A DNA stretch of 64,000 bases, from assembly GCA_948443845.1 (NCBI GenBank), contig CAOJUE010000009.1, positions 1 to 64,000 of the forward strand. The letters are read 5' to 3'. The notes beneath the pieces are model-generated. The model was not told the DNA's origin. It saw only the letters and a list, made by a program, of their open reading frames with translations, and did not search any database. Position numbers and translations under genes: made by a program. This document shows, piece after piece, positions 1 to 9,768 of this stretch. The first letter of the stretch is position 1. Each line of letters opens with the position of its first letter. The DNA is from an uncultured Eubacteriales bacterium (lineage in GTDB: Bacteria > Bacillota > Clostridia > TANB77 > CAG-508).

Positions 1-39
1 TTCCTTCGTTTGGTTGATTAGGTTTTGGGATTAAATTTT

Positions 40-654
40 TTATGCGGTTGCCCTATTCACATATTCCTCAATCAACCTCACCGTATTCTCAATCCCAAGT
101 TTCGACGAATCCACCAACAAATCATAACTTTGCTTATCACCCCAAACTTGATTGGTATAATAATTGTAATAAGCCGCTCTTTCTTTATCTTTTTTATGCA
201 TCAATTTTAAGGCTTTTTTCTCATCCAATCCCGCAAATTCCATTTTTCGCTTGATTTTAAATGCTTCATCCGAACTATACACAAAAATATTCACCACATT
301 TTTTCGATTTTTCAAAATCACATTCGAACATCTTCCAATAATAATGGCATTTCCCTCATCCGCAATCTCCTCAATCACTTTGGCCTGCTCAATAAAATAT
401 TTATCATCTGCTGGAAGTTCTGTCAAAGAATTCACACTATCCGAAACCGACATCGACGCCATCGCCAACGTATACCAAAAACTCTTTTTGTGCTTTTCGT
501 CCGTTTCATTTAGCAAATCCAGCGCAATATTTTTCTCTTGCGACACCCTTTTTATGAGTTCTGCATCATACAATTTCATCTTTAATTCTTCTGCCAATCG
601 CTCTCCAATGTACTTTCCACCACTTCCAAACTCTCTACCAATCGTTATTATCAT
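40..654 (-). CDS. Cytidylate kinase-like family protein
   Basis: A 204-residue P-loop protein of the cytidylate kinase-like family, which is related to but distinct from Cmk. The N-terminus MIITIGREFGSGGKYIGERLA carries the family signature GREFGSGG, a glycine-rich nucleotide-binding loop at residues 6-13. IIIGRCSNVIL near residue 106 matches the family's second conserved block. Family members are presumed NMP kinases, but the substrate here is unknown. The ATG at 654 lies 1 nt downstream of the MATE stop, so the two genes are probably cotranscribed. Length is normal and no CGG codon is in phase. Confidence 0.85.
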   Translation of the reverse strand: MIITIGREFGSGGKYIGERLAEELKMKLYDAELIKRVSQEKNIALDLLNETDEKHKKSFWYTLAMASMSVSDSVNSLTELPADDKYFIEQAKVIEEIADEGNAIIIGRCSNVILKNRKNVVNIFVYSSDEAFKIKRKMEFAGLDEKKALKLMHKKDKERAAYYNYYTNQVWGDKQSYDLLVDSSKLGIENTVRLIEEYVNRATA

Positions 655-655
655 T

Positions 656-2092
656 TTATTTTACCTCCAATTCTTTATTATTTGTTGACAGCAATTTAAT
701 CTTTTTTACTTCAATCGTAACCAAACTTACCGCCAACACAAAAGCCAAACAATCCGCTGTTGGTCCAGCATACAAGATTCCATTAATTCCAAAAAATCTT
801 GGCAAAATCAAAATCGCTGGAATCAAAAATCCAACTTGTCTTGACAAAGAAAGAATTGCAGCTTTGACTGGATTTCCAATCGCCTGAAAGAAAATTCCAG
901 AAGTGATTTGAAAAGCATTAAAAATCACCAACGCAATGAAAATTCGGAAGCACAACTGCGCAAATTCGTTGTACAATTCATTTTCTTGCCCAAATAAATT
1001 GATAATTATTTGTGGGCACAATTGGAAAATCAAAGTTCCAATCGCCGTAATTCCCATAGCAACTTTTACAGCAAATGAATAGGTTTTCAAAACGCGGTCA
1101 TATTTTTGCGCCCCAAAATTAAAGCCAATAATTGGCTGTGCACCAGCCGCCAAACCAATCACAATGGAATTCACAATCTGGTTTACTTTCATCACAATGC
1201 CCAAAGCAGAAAGCGGAATTTCACTTCCATATTTCGATTCTGCGCCATATTTCGTTAGCGTTTGGTTGATGACAATTAATACAAGCGTTATCGCACTTTG
1301 TGTAATAAAACTGGAAATGCCTAAACTGCAAATTTTCTTCACCGTTTTCCATTCTGGTTTCAAATTTTGTTTCGTAATCGTAACGGATTTGAATTTTTTA
1401 ATATAGAAAACAGACATCATTCCTGAAGCCACTTGTCCAATAATTGTCGCAATCGCAGCACCTTTAACGCCCATATGAAAAACGAAAATCGCAATTGGGT
1501 CCAAAATCATATTCAAAATCGCGCCAACAAGCATCGTTGCCATTGCATAACTTGGCGAACCATCTGCTCTTATCATCGAATTTAGGGAATTGGTTATCAT
1601 AAAAAATGGCATGCCTAGCGTAATGTAGGTCATATAAACTTTGGCAAATTCATACGAATTTTCGGTTACGCCAAAGAGTTTGAGTAGCCCTTCTCGAAAT
1701 AGTAAACCAAAAACAAGAAAAATGATTCCCAAAATGGCAGATATCACTACTCCATTGCAAATTCCTTTATTGGCACTTTCTTTGTCGTTTTTCCCCAAAC
1801 TTAAACTTAAATACGCCGCCGCTCCATCGCCAACCATCATCGAAAACGCCATAGCAATGACGGTAAAAGGAAACACAATATTGGTCGCCGCATTTCCTAA
1901 ATAGCCAACGCCTTGACCAATAAAGATTTGGTCAACGATGTTGTAAAGGGAACTTACCACTAAAGAAATGATACAAGGTATGGCAAATTGTTTGATTAAT
2001 TTGCTGATTTTTTCCGTTCCTAGTGGATTTTGTTCGGTTTGATTTTGTGCATTTTGTGTTTGTTCTAAATTGATATTTTCTGTATCGTTCAT
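656..2092 (-). CDS. MATE family multidrug efflux transporter
   Basis: An inner-membrane antiporter of the MATE family (478 aa, the usual size) with about 12 hydrophobic segments in two homologous halves. Typical MATE sequences are visible, such as the first-helix IPCIISLVVSSLYNIVDQIFIGQGVG, here broken as IPCIISLVVSS followed by LYNIVDQIFIG, and ALGIVMKVNQIVNSIVIG in the second half. It is expected to export cationic drugs or metabolites using a Na+ or H+ gradient; the substrate cannot be read from sequence. It begins 9 nt beyond a KilA-N gene and directly precedes the cytidylate kinase-like gene. Confidence 0.9.
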   Translation of the reverse strand: MNDTENINLEQTQNAQNQTEQNPLGTEKISKLIKQFAIPCIISLVVSSLYNIVDQIFIGQGVGYLGNAATNIVFPFTVIAMAFSMMVGDGAAAYLSLSLGKNDKESANKGICNGVVISAILGIIFLVFGLLFREGLLKLFGVTENSYEFAKVYMTYITLGMPFFMITNSLNSMIRADGSPSYAMATMLVGAILNMILDPIAIFVFHMGVKGAAIATIIGQVASGMMSVFYIKKFKSVTITKQNLKPEWKTVKKICSLGISSFITQSAITLVLIVINQTLTKYGAESKYGSEIPLSALGIVMKVNQIVNSIVIGLAAGAQPIIGFNFGAQKYDRVLKTYSFAVKVAMGITAIGTLIFQLCPQIIINLFGQENELYNEFAQLCFRIFIALVIFNAFQITSGIFFQAIGNPVKAAILSLSRQVGFLIPAILILPRFFGINGILYAGPTADCLAFVLAVSLVTIEVKKIKLLSTNNKELEVK

Positions 2093-2101
2093 TTTTTCCT
2101 C

Positions 2102-2902
2102 CTAATTTAATAATACTTTTTTATTACTTTCATTCAAAATTTTCATTTGAGATATTGCTATTTGATTTAGTTTATATAATCTTTCTGGTTGTCCTAATCC
2201 TTCATTAATTAATATTGAATTTGTACTTTCCAAATTTGCAAGACAAATTAATTCATTTATATTAGCATAATCCCTTATGTTTCCGTGTTTATTTGGATTT
2301 TTCTCCCTCCATTGTTTGGCAGTTATTCCAAATAATGCCATATTCAGTACATCTGCCTCTTCTGCATAAATCAAATTAATTTGTTTGTCTGTTAATTCTT
2401 GCGGTATTAAATTATTTTTTATGGCATTTGTATGAATTTTATAGTTTACTTTTGCCAAATCTCTTTTTGCCGTCCATCCTATTTCTTTCTGTTCTTCTTG
2501 TTTTAATCTTTCAAATTCTTTAATCAAATATATTTTAAACTTAGGACTAATCCACATTCCAAATTCAAATGCTATATCCTTATGTGCATATGTTCCACCA
2601 TATCTTCCTGTTTTTGCAACAATTCCTATTGCATTTGTTTTTTCTTTCCATTCTTTTACACTAATTTTATAACTATGTAATCCTGATTGATTTCTAATTA
2701 TGGCGAATTCGCCATAATTAAAATTTGGATTATGTAATTCCTCCCAAATTCCTAAAAATTCTAATGTATTTCTATTTCGTAGCCAATCTGAAATAAAAAA
2801 CTCTCCATCTTTTGATTTTAACATATCTGTCAATGAAATATAATCTTCATTTTCAAAACTATAATAATTTATTTTTGTATCTAATACTTCAAAATTTTTT
2901 AT
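2102..2902 (-). CDS. KilA-N domain protein, apparent ATA start
   Basis: A phage-type KilA-N DNA-binding protein, closely similar to the one at 25123-25980. The shared core runs EDYISLTDML, RNRNTLEFLGIWEEL, FAHKDIAFEFGMW-like, NKHGNIRDYA. The first ATG/TTG lies inside the conserved EDYISLTD segment, so the real N-terminus must be upstream. The frame stays open for 23 more codons to an ATA at 2902-2900, which sits 8 nt after AGGAGA (2916-2911); just upstream is TAA. Either ATA is used as a start or an ATG was lost by one transition, which would make this a fresh pseudogene. Such proteins are usually phage antirepressor-like; the function here is unknown. Confidence 0.7.
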   Translation of the reverse strand: MKNFEVLDTKINYYSFENEDYISLTDMLKSKDGEFFISDWLRNRNTLEFLGIWEELHNPNFNYGEFAIIRNQSGLHSYKISVKEWKEKTNAIGIVAKTGRYGGTYAHKDIAFEFGMWISPKFKIYLIKEFERLKQEEQKEIGWTAKRDLAKVNYKIHTNAIKNNLIPQELTDKQINLIYAEEADVLNMALFGITAKQWREKNPNKHGNIRDYANINELICLANLESTNSILINEGLGQPERLYKLNQIAISQMKILNESNKKVLLN

Positions 2903-3035
2903 TTATATCATCTCCTATTTTATCTCAAATTTCTCTTTCTGCTTTCTACATCTAATTGATACATCGCCAAAATGAAACATTTGAGGATTCCTTTCATTTT
3001 AGTAAGTGCGAGTCTTTGGCCATACTACCAAAATT

Positions 3036-4891
3036 TTAGGCAATTTCATCATTGCAATCCTCAAATTGGCTGTTGTACAATTTTTCATAAAATCCGCCTT
3101 TTTTCAATAATTCTTCATGTGTTCCTTGTTCCACAATATCACCTTCGTTGATAACCAATATCAAATCTGCATCTCTTACGGTTGACAAACGATGCGCAAT
3201 GACAAAACAGGTTCTGCCTTTCATTAAATTATCCATGGCTTTTTGAATTTGCATTTCGGTGCGTGTATCAACTGAAGATGTCGCTTCATCTAAAATTAAG
3301 ATTTTGGGGTTGACCAAAAACGCTCTGGCAATCGTAAGTAGTTGCTTTTGACCTTGTGAAATATTGGTCGAATCTTCGTTTAATACAGTATTGTAGCCTT
3401 CTGAAAACGTTCGCACAAAATGGTCAACTTGCGCCATTTTGGCTGCCTCAATGACTTCTTCGTCAGTTGCTTCCAAGTTTCCATAACGAATATTTTCCAT
3501 AACCGTTCCATGAAAAGCCCAAGTATCCTGTAAAACCATTGCAAAAAGGCTACGCAAATCGTCTCGTTTGAAATCTTTGATGTTGATACCATCTATTTTA
3601 ATTTTTCCAGAGTTGATATCATAATAACGCATCAGCAATTTCACAAGTGTTGTTTTTCCAGCCCCTGTCGGTCCAACAATGGCAATTTTTTTGCCTTGCT
3701 CGACATTTGCTGAAAAATCTTTAATGATGATTTTATCATCGTTGTAGCCAAATTTGACGTTTTCAAAACTTACCTTTCCTTGAATGTTTTTCACCGGTTG
3801 TGGATTTTCCGTATCTGGCACTTCTTCTGTTTCCTCTAGAAATTCAAACACGCGCTCACACGCTGCAATCATAGCTTGTAGCATATTGCTCACATTAGCA
3901 AGTTGGGTAATTGGTTGCGTAAATCTTCTCATATATTGAATAAAACTCTGGATATTTCCAACCGTAATCACGCCACGACTTGCGTAAAATCCACCCATAA
4001 TACATACAATCACATAACCAACATTGCTCACAAACCCCATAATCGGTTGCATTAAGCCGAGATAAAAATTGTGATTTCCAACTCGATTTGTACAAAGTAT
4101 CATTGTATTTCGTAAACTGCTCAATCGATTTTTCCTCGCCATTAAACACTTTTACCAGTTCATGATTCGAATACATTTCTTCAATATGTCCGTTGACATG
4201 CCCCAGATATTGTTGTTGGTCCTTAAAATATTTTTGCGATTTACTAACAACAAGCATTACCAATCCAAGCGATACCGGCAACACCAAAACTGCCACTAGC
4301 GCCATTTGCCATGAAATTGTTATCATCATAATTAAAATTCCGATGACGGTTGTAAGAGACGTAATCAGTTGCGTAATGCTTTGGTTTAAGTTTTGTGCAA
4401 TCGTGTCAACATCGTTTGTAATGTAGGATAGCACTTCTCCATGCGTTTTTTTATCAAAATATTGAATCGGAAGTTTGTTGATTTTCTCGCTAATTGCTTT
4501 TCGTAAACTGTAGGTAAATTTCTGCCCCACACCAACCATCACAAAAGACTGAATATACGAAAAAGCGGCACTAATCACATAAATACTAAACAAAATCAAA
4601 ACGGTTTTTTGAATCACCTCAAAATTAATTCCGCCTGTTCCAGCAATCATTCTCATGACACCTGCGTAAATTTCAGTGGTAATATTTCCTAAAATTTTCG
4701 GTCCTATAATATTGAAAATCGTTGATAGAATGGCACACACAACTACAACTGCAATCATAACTCTAAATTTTGCCAAATAACCAAACAATTTTTTTAAAGT
4801 ACCTTTAAAATTTTTCGGTTTTTCAACAAATCCCGCTCTGGGACCTCCGCCCATTGGACCACGTCTTGGTCCGATGATTATTTTCTGCCAT
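3036..4891 (-). CDS. ABC exporter half-transporter, two CGG +1 frameshift sites
   Basis: The second subunit of a heterodimeric ABC multidrug exporter: membrane domain followed by an ATPase with Walker A GPTGAGKTT, signature ISQGQKQ, Walker [13 protein letters not shown] and switch His in IAHRLST. A continuous protein of about 617 aa needs two +1 shifts. The first is at CGG 4873-4871, giving MAENNH-G-PRRGPMGGGP. The second is at CGG 4059-4057, giving QFLS-G-LMQPIMGF, where Gly is typical of these exporters. The start at 4891 is supported by AGGAGG nine bases upstream and overlaps the previous stop by 14 nt, so translation is coupled to the upstream subunit. No other CGG is in phase. Confidence 0.9.
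4057..4059 (-). other. CGG +1 site 2 (ABC exporter, membrane domain)
   Basis: Frame reads TTA TCT|CGG|CTT; skipping C gives TCT GGC TTA ATG CAA CCG, producing the family-typical SGLMQP. This is the only GGC example among the 12 sites. Confidence 0.9.
4871..4873 (-). other. CGG +1 site 1 (ABC exporter, codon 7)
   Basis: Frame reads CAT|CGG|ACC; skipping C gives CAT GGA CCA, joining the AGGAGG-supported start to the long membrane-domain frame. The inserted residue is Gly in a Gly/Pro/Arg-rich cytosolic tail. Confidence 0.85.
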
Positions 4892-7064
4892 TTTCTAATT
4901 CCTCCTCACTTAATTGAGATGATGCAATTTCGTAATAAGTCGAACAATTTTTTAAAAGTTCTTCATGCGTTCCAATACCTACAATTTTTCCTTCGTTTAG
5001 TACAATAATTTGCTCAGCATGCATAATCGTGCTAACCCTTTGAGCAACAATAATAAGCGTACTATCTTTGCTATGCTCTTTTAACGCTTTTCTTAAATTG
5101 CTATCGGTTTTAAAATCGAGCGCAGAAAAACTATCGTCAAACACATAAATTGGACTATTTTTCACAAGAGCACGCGCAATCGATAATCTCTGTTTTTGCC
5201 CACCAGATACGTTTTTTGCTCCCTGCGAAATCGGCGCTTCGTATTTTTCGTCTTTACTTTCAATAAATTCCGTTGCTTGTGCTACCATACTACATTTTTC
5301 CACAAATTCCTGACTTGCTTCCTCATTTCCATATTTTAAATTGAATTCAATCGTGCCAGAAAGCAAATTGCCTTTTTGTGGAACAAACCCAATCTGGTTA
5401 TGAAGCTCCATTTGTGTCATATTTTTAACATTGACGCCATTTACCAAAACTTCGCCTTCTGTTACATCAAATAAACGCGGTATCAAATTAACAATGCTTG
5501 TTTTTCCACTTCCCGTTGCCCCAATAATGGCAGTTGTTTGCCCCGGTTTTGCCACAAAATTGATATGTTCCAATATTTTTTCGTCTGCCCCCGGATATTG
5601 GAAAGTTACATTTTTAAATTCCACATAACCCATTTTATTTTCATCGAATTTCTCTGGATTGTCTGGGTCTTCAATCGTGCTTTCGGTTTCTAAAACTTCT
5701 GCAATACGATTGGCAGAAACACTGGCTCTTGGGAACATCACAAATATCATGGAAACAAATAAGAAGCTCATCACGACTTCAATTCCATATTGCATCACTG
5801 CCATCAAATCACCCACTTGAATGCTTGCATTTGCAATCGCATCTGCTCCAAACCACAAAATTAAAAGGTTCAAACCATTCATAATAAACATCATACTTGG
5901 CATCATCATGCTCATGGAACGATTAATGAATTTATTCGTTTTCATAACTTGGCTGTTTACTTCGTCAAAACGATTTTCCTCGTACGTTTGCGTTCCAAAT
6001 GCTCTTACGACCATTAAACCAGACAAATTTTCTTTTGCCACTAAATTGATTTTATCCGTCAATTTTTGCACTATTTTGATTTTAGGTAGCACCATTTTAA
6101 ATAAAAATGCAATTAATAAAATAATCAAGCCACACGCAAGTGCAATCGTCCAAATAAGTTCCGTCGTTTTTTGAGACATCATAATCAAGGAACCAATTCC
6201 CATGATTGGCGCATAGGCTAGCATTCTTATCATCATGACGATAAAATTTTGAATTTGGGTAATATCGTTTGTAGTTCTTGTAATCAGCGAGGCAGCCGAA
6301 AAATTGTTGAATTCGGCTGAGGAAAAACTTTGCACTTTTTGAAATACGTCATTGCGAATGTTTCTTCCAATTCCTGCGCCAATTCTCGACCCCAAAAATC
6401 CAACTGCAATTGATGCAACAATTCCAATCACGCAAATTCCAAGCATTTTCAATCCAGTTTGCACAATAAATTGATTTTGCATTTTCGAAACATCGATTCC
6501 GATTTCTTCATAAAAACTTTGCGTAAACACCAAACCAATGGAATTTAGCATACTTTCTGGGGTTTGACTCGCCTCAAGTCTTGCTTGCCTTATGATTTCT
6601 TCTGGAATTCGATCTAGCATTGGCAACATTTGATAAATTGGGCTTAAATCAAGTTTTTCCGTTTCTTGTGTAGGCGCGGTTACATTTTCCGTTCCTTCTG
6701 AAATTTTGGAGATTACGTTCATCATTGTCCTACTGGAAACAGCGAAAATATGACTTAACTTATCAATTTCTTCCTCTTGCAAATCATTCTTTATCGCGTA
6801 TTCCGCTTGGTTTTTTTTGACGTATCGTTCTTCAACATATTGAATTTCATCTTCCTCCATAAATTCTTTCATTAATGTAAAACCATTTTCAGAAATTGCT
6901 TTTGGTGCAACTTGTTCTAGCCCATTGGACTGGATTCCAATATTGACAATATCAGACATATAATCTGGCAATTTTAAGTCGCACATGGCTTCTATAAATA
7001 AAAATGCAATGGCAATTAAAATCGCAATTGTAAATGTTTTAAAGTATTTGCTTAATTTTAACAT
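4878..7064 (-). CDS. ABC exporter half-transporter (first subunit)
   Basis: A 728-aa ABC half-transporter: an N-terminal membrane domain with a large extracytoplasmic insertion between the first two helices (residues about 35-200), then an ATPase domain with Walker A GATGSGKTS, signature NVSGGQKQR and Walker B IYVFDDSFSALD. The residue after Walker B is Asp-Ser rather than Glu, i.e. the degenerate site usual in one subunit of heterodimeric exporters; the partner at 3036-4891 has canonical DEATSS. Its stop overlaps the partner's start and it lies directly after a TetR gene, so the three form a regulator-exporter operon. The frame is intact. Confidence 0.92.
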   Translation of the reverse strand: MLKLSKYFKTFTIAILIAIAFLFIEAMCDLKLPDYMSDIVNIGIQSNGLEQVAPKAISENGFTLMKEFMEEDEIQYVEERYVKKNQAEYAIKNDLQEEEIDKLSHIFAVSSRTMMNVISKISEGTENVTAPTQETEKLDLSPIYQMLPMLDRIPEEIIRQARLEASQTPESMLNSIGLVFTQSFYEEIGIDVSKMQNQFIVQTGLKMLGICVIGIVASIAVGFLGSRIGAGIGRNIRNDVFQKVQSFSSAEFNNFSAASLITRTTNDITQIQNFIVMMIRMLAYAPIMGIGSLIMMSQKTTELIWTIALACGLIILLIAFLFKMVLPKIKIVQKLTDKINLVAKENLSGLMVVRAFGTQTYEENRFDEVNSQVMKTNKFINRSMSMMMPSMMFIMNGLNLLILWFGADAIANASIQVGDLMAVMQYGIEVVMSFLFVSMIFVMFPRASVSANRIAEVLETESTIEDPDNPEKFDENKMGYVEFKNVTFQYPGADEKILEHINFVAKPGQTTAIIGATGSGKTSIVNLIPRLFDVTEGEVLVNGVNVKNMTQMELHNQIGFVPQKGNLLSGTIEFNLKYGNEEASQEFVEKCSMVAQATEFIESKDEKYEAPISQGAKNVSGGQKQRLSIARALVKNSPIYVFDDSFSALDFKTDSNLRKALKEHSKDSTLIIVAQRVSTIMHAEQIIVLNEGKIVGIGTHEELLKNCSTYYEIASSQLSEEELENGRK

Positions 7065-7065
7065 T

Positions 7066-7684
7066 CTATTTTCTCCTTTCGTTTTCTTTTAGAAATCCTT
7101 TTTTCAAAATTTCTATTTCTCTGATAAATTTCAGTTTGGCATTTTCCTCAGTCACTTTTTTACTCATAACGTCCAATAAATTCATTCTCATAACATAATT
7201 TAATATTTTCATAATATTGATTAAATCGTCATCATCCATGATATTCAAATTGCTTGTATTAACGATGTTTTTTACAGTTTCTATGAGATTATCTCCGGGG
7301 TTCTTTGGGAATCCATTTTTCTTCATTGGTAATCAAATTTTTAAAGATATTTGCCATTAAATCTTTTTCCATTTTGTTGATTTTGCATTTGGCTAAATAA
7401 TCGTAAATTTCGATATAACTTTGGAATAAATCTCCATTATTTTTTAGGAAAATTTCTTTTGACTTTTTTCGCTCTTTTTCCAAATGACTTTCGATTAAAT
7501 ATTCAATTGCTTCTTCTTTGCTCTCAAAATAAACCCAAAAACTTCCCTTTGAAATTCCCGCTTCTTCCACAATTCGATTAACAGAAGCCTCATGAAATGG
7601 CACTCTGCTAAATTCCTTTTTCATAGCATCCACAATTTTTAGACGTTTTGCTTTATCAAGTTTGTAGAAACTTTCCGTTGGCAT
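7066..7684 (-). CDS. TetR family regulator with CGG +1 frameshift
   Basis: A TetR/AcrR-type repressor with an N-terminal helix-turn-helix (FHEASVNRIVEEAGISKGSF, residues about 28-47) and a helical ligand domain. The first frame stops two codons after a CGG at 7297-7295. Skipping its C gives KEP-G-DNLIETVKN and a protein of about 205 aa, normal for the family. It is followed at once by the two ABC exporter genes, which it presumably controls. The upstream stretch 7685-7760 contains ACCAGTGGTCA, a short palindrome near the start that could be its operator (inference). Confidence 0.88.
7295..7297 (-). other. CGG +1 site 3 (TetR regulator)
   Basis: Frame reads GAA CCC|CGG|AGA TAA; skipping C gives CCC GGA GAT AAT. 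Here the P-site CCC could also re-pair on CCC after slippage, but that is not true of the other sites. Confidence 0.85.
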
Positions 7685-7782
7685 ATAGGTTCCCCCTTTA
7701 GTCCTATCAGATAATATATTTTATTATTATAATTGACCAGTGGTCATTTGTCAAGAGGTTTTTAAAACTCTTTTAAGCAAAA

Positions 7783-7816
7783 ATAGGCAATATTTTAAAA
7801 ATACTGCCTATTTTTA
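7783..7816 (-). terminator. Intrinsic terminator after the 7843-8396 region
   Basis: An inverted repeat of AATAGGCA(G/A)TATT around an A/T loop with T-runs on both sides, so it could act in both directions. It lies between the TetR promoter region and the minus-strand gene ending at 7843. Confidence 0.7.
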
Positions 7817-7842
7817 CTTTAGAGAAAGTTCTCTAATTTTAC

Positions 7843-8396
7843 TTACCACCATTCATCCATTTCGTCATAATCCTCATCCAAAAACTCATTCTCAGGTGAA
7901 TAAACTATATGCATTTCCTCTGCTCCCGAAAGGAATTTATACTTTCGTAGTCTCTTCCATACTGGAATATCACTTCTTTCATCAATTCCTACTTTCAAAA
8001 ACAAGTGCTGTCTTCCTTTTCTCGTATACAGTTTAATGAAATTGATAGTATATGGGTTATAATAAATGTTAAATTCGTCATGACTGCTCATGTTATCAAG
8101 CATTTCCATTGCCAACTCCCCATATGACTCACATTTATATGGCTTGGCTGCCTTGGTAGAAATTGTTATGGCATTGCCCTCTTGTGAGCATTTGGAAAAA
8201 ACTCAGCAATTCCCTTTTTTCTAAGGACTTCCAGTAGACAACTGCCGAACTTGTCTCTTTCTTCTGTACTGCAAAACTCGATGGTAATGGACTTAAGTTC
8301 CACAAGCCGTTGTTCTGCTGCTTTGGGACGCTTTTTCTCCTTTCTTAGCGTTGTACCCCAGTGAAAATTGTTTGTTCTTTTTTGATATTTTCCCAT
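7843..8396 (-). pseudogene. Split orphan gene with in-frame CGG read as Arg
   Basis: Two adjoining frames look like one broken gene. An N-terminal part (8396-8166, basic, begins MGKYQKRTNNFHW) ends in FFPNAHKRAMP. The second part (to 7843, acidic end DEDYDEMDEWW) stays open upstream of its first ATG through SYGELAMEML back to the same point. Restoring one base near 8185 joins them into about 184 aa. I recognise no family. An in-frame CGG at 8309-8307 (CAA CGG CTT) must be Arg, because a +1 shift there gives an unlikely sequence. G+C is higher than the surroundings. It looks like a recently acquired, now damaged gene. Confidence 0.5.
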
Positions 8397-8458
8397 AAAA
8401 GAAACCTCCTATATTTTTATGTTAATATTATATATCTTTCTTTCTCAAGTCAAGAAAA

Positions 8459-8507
8459 AGAGAGCATACAGATTATCTTTCTTAAAAAATAATGTGTATG
8501 CTCTCTT
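8459..8507 (-). terminator. Intrinsic terminator after the coiled-coil gene
   Basis: A long hairpin with arms AGAGAGCATACA and TGTATGCTCTCT followed on the minus strand by a T-rich run. It is placed 24 nt beyond the stop of the gene at 8531-9004. Confidence 0.85.
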
Positions 8508-8530
8508 TGATTTAATGATTTTATTTTGAA

Positions 8531-9004
8531 TTAATCATTATTTTTTGTCTTCTCCAAAGTTGCATTTTGATTTTCATAGTGAAAAATAAAGGCAGAATTT
8601 TTGTCAACTCTTCTTTCCAAAGCAATGATGCTTTTCTCCAATGCTTCGATTTTTTCATTTCTTGCCATCATTTCTTCGTACATGATATTAATTTTTCTGC
8701 CATAATCTGATTCAAAAACAAACATATAGTCTAAAACTTCTTGCTTCATTCGCTCAATTAATCGGTCTTCCAATCTTTTTTCCATTTTTTGGTTTTCTCG
8801 TTTGTATTCTGAGCGCAACTCTTCTTTTAGGCTTGCACTTTCCTGTTTGAACTCGGCTCTTAATTTTTCTTCTGACTTAGCAATTTCTTCCTTAATTTCT
8901 ACTCTTAATTCGTCAAATTTTGCTTCCATTCCATCAACTCGAGCCTCAATTCTGTCAATTTTAGCATCCATTTTGTCCAATTTCTCTAATATTTTTTGTT
9001 CCAT
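8531..9004 (-). CDS. Coiled-coil protein of unknown function
   Basis: A 157-aa, highly charged, almost wholly helical protein. Heptad-like repeats fill residues 1-40 (KMDAKIDRIEARVDGMEAKF) and continue through the length, ending with an Asn-rich tail. Similar small coiled-coil proteins are common in Clostridia and in phages, where some resemble DUF1640-type or tail-fibre segments. No enzymatic motif or membrane segment is present. It is a single gene with its own terminator, a good RBS (GGAGG just upstream) and no in-phase CGG. Confidence 0.65.
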   Translation of the reverse strand: MEQKILEKLDKMDAKIDRIEARVDGMEAKFDELRVEIKEEIAKSEEKLRAEFKQESASLKEELRSEYKRENQKMEKRLEDRLIERMKQEVLDYMFVFESDYGRKINIMYEEMMARNEKIEALEKSIIALERRVDKNSAFIFHYENQNATLEKTKNND

Positions 9005-9107
9005 CTTTTTCCCTCCTTTCTTTCTAAATTTGAATTAATTTTATCACACAAAGCCCTAAATTGCAAGGAAATTTTACATTTTCGCCCGACATTTTTCGAC
9101 ACATAAA

Positions 9108-9153
9108 AATAACTCCAACTTGTCAAAAACTTTGCTTTAACAAGTTGGAGTTA
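9108..9153 (-). terminator. Terminator of the ylxM-ffh-...-rplS operon
   Basis: Arms AACTCCAACTTGT and ACAAGTTGGAGTT flank a short loop, followed on the minus strand by TTATTTTT. It starts 22 nt after the rplS stop. Confidence 0.9.
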
Positions 9154-9174
9154 CCCTACATTATATTTTTGAAT

Positions 9175-9726
9175 TTACTCTGCTTTCGTTTCATCAGTTT
9201 CTTTAGCATCTTCTGCTTTTGGCTTTTCTGCTGGAACTTCTTTTGCTTCTTCTACTGAAGTTTCTTTTACTGTTTCTACTACTTCTTCAGCAACATTTTC
9301 AACTACTGGTGCTTCTTCGATAGTGCCTTCTTCTGGCACAACAATTTCTTCTTTTACGGTAATTTCTTTTGTCTCAATTCTTGCACCAACTTGCTCTTTT
9401 GTCTTAGCCGCTTTACCAACTCTGTCTCTTAAGTAGTACAATTTCGCACGTCTTGCTCTACCTACTCTGACTACTTCGATTTTTTCAATTCTTGGTGAAT
9501 GAACTAAAAATGTTTTTTCCACCCCTACCCCATAAGAAATCTTTCTTACAGTAAAGGTAGCGTTCACTCCTCCGCCTTGTTTTTTAATAATAATTCCTTC
9601 AAAAACTTGAATTCTTTCTCGGTTTCCTTCTTTTACTTTAGCATGAACGCGAACCGTGTTACCCACTTTTAATTCTGGTATTTTGTTCTTCATTTGTTCA
9701 TGTTCAATTGATTTTAAAATATCCAT
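9175..9726 (-). CDS. rplS: 50S ribosomal protein L19 with long acidic tail
   Basis: Ribosomal protein L19, which sits at the 30S-50S interface. Residues 1-110 are standard L19 ([20 protein letters not shown], then [17 protein letters not shown]). The usual family length is about 115; here another 70 residues of Glu/Val/Ala/Lys-rich, low-complexity sequence follow. The tail is in frame and has the same base composition as its neighbours, so it is a genuine extension and not read-through. It is the last gene of the SRP/ribosome operon, directly after trmD. Confidence 0.95.
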   Translation of the reverse strand: MDILKSIEHEQMKNKIPELKVGNTVRVHAKVKEGNRERIQVFEGIIIKKQGGGVNATFTVRKISYGVGVEKTFLVHSPRIEKIEVVRVGRARRAKLYYLRDRVGKAAKTKEQVGARIETKEITVKEEIVVPEEGTIEEAPVVENVAEEVVETVKETSVEEAKEVPAEKPKAEDAKETDETKAE

Positions 9727-9768
9727 TTTTTCCTCCTTTTCTGAAATACTAAAATCTTTTAAAATTTG

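Noticed and set aside
4064..4068. Frameshift in ABC exporter from the A5/T5 run
   Set aside because: The downstream frame also joins at the CGG 4059-4057, giving the conserved SGLMQP; the homopolymer is not needed.
8166..8396. CGG +1 site at 8307 in the orphan gene
   Set aside because: The shifted frame is rich in unlikely residues and does not lead to the downstream piece, whereas the unshifted frame looks like real protein.
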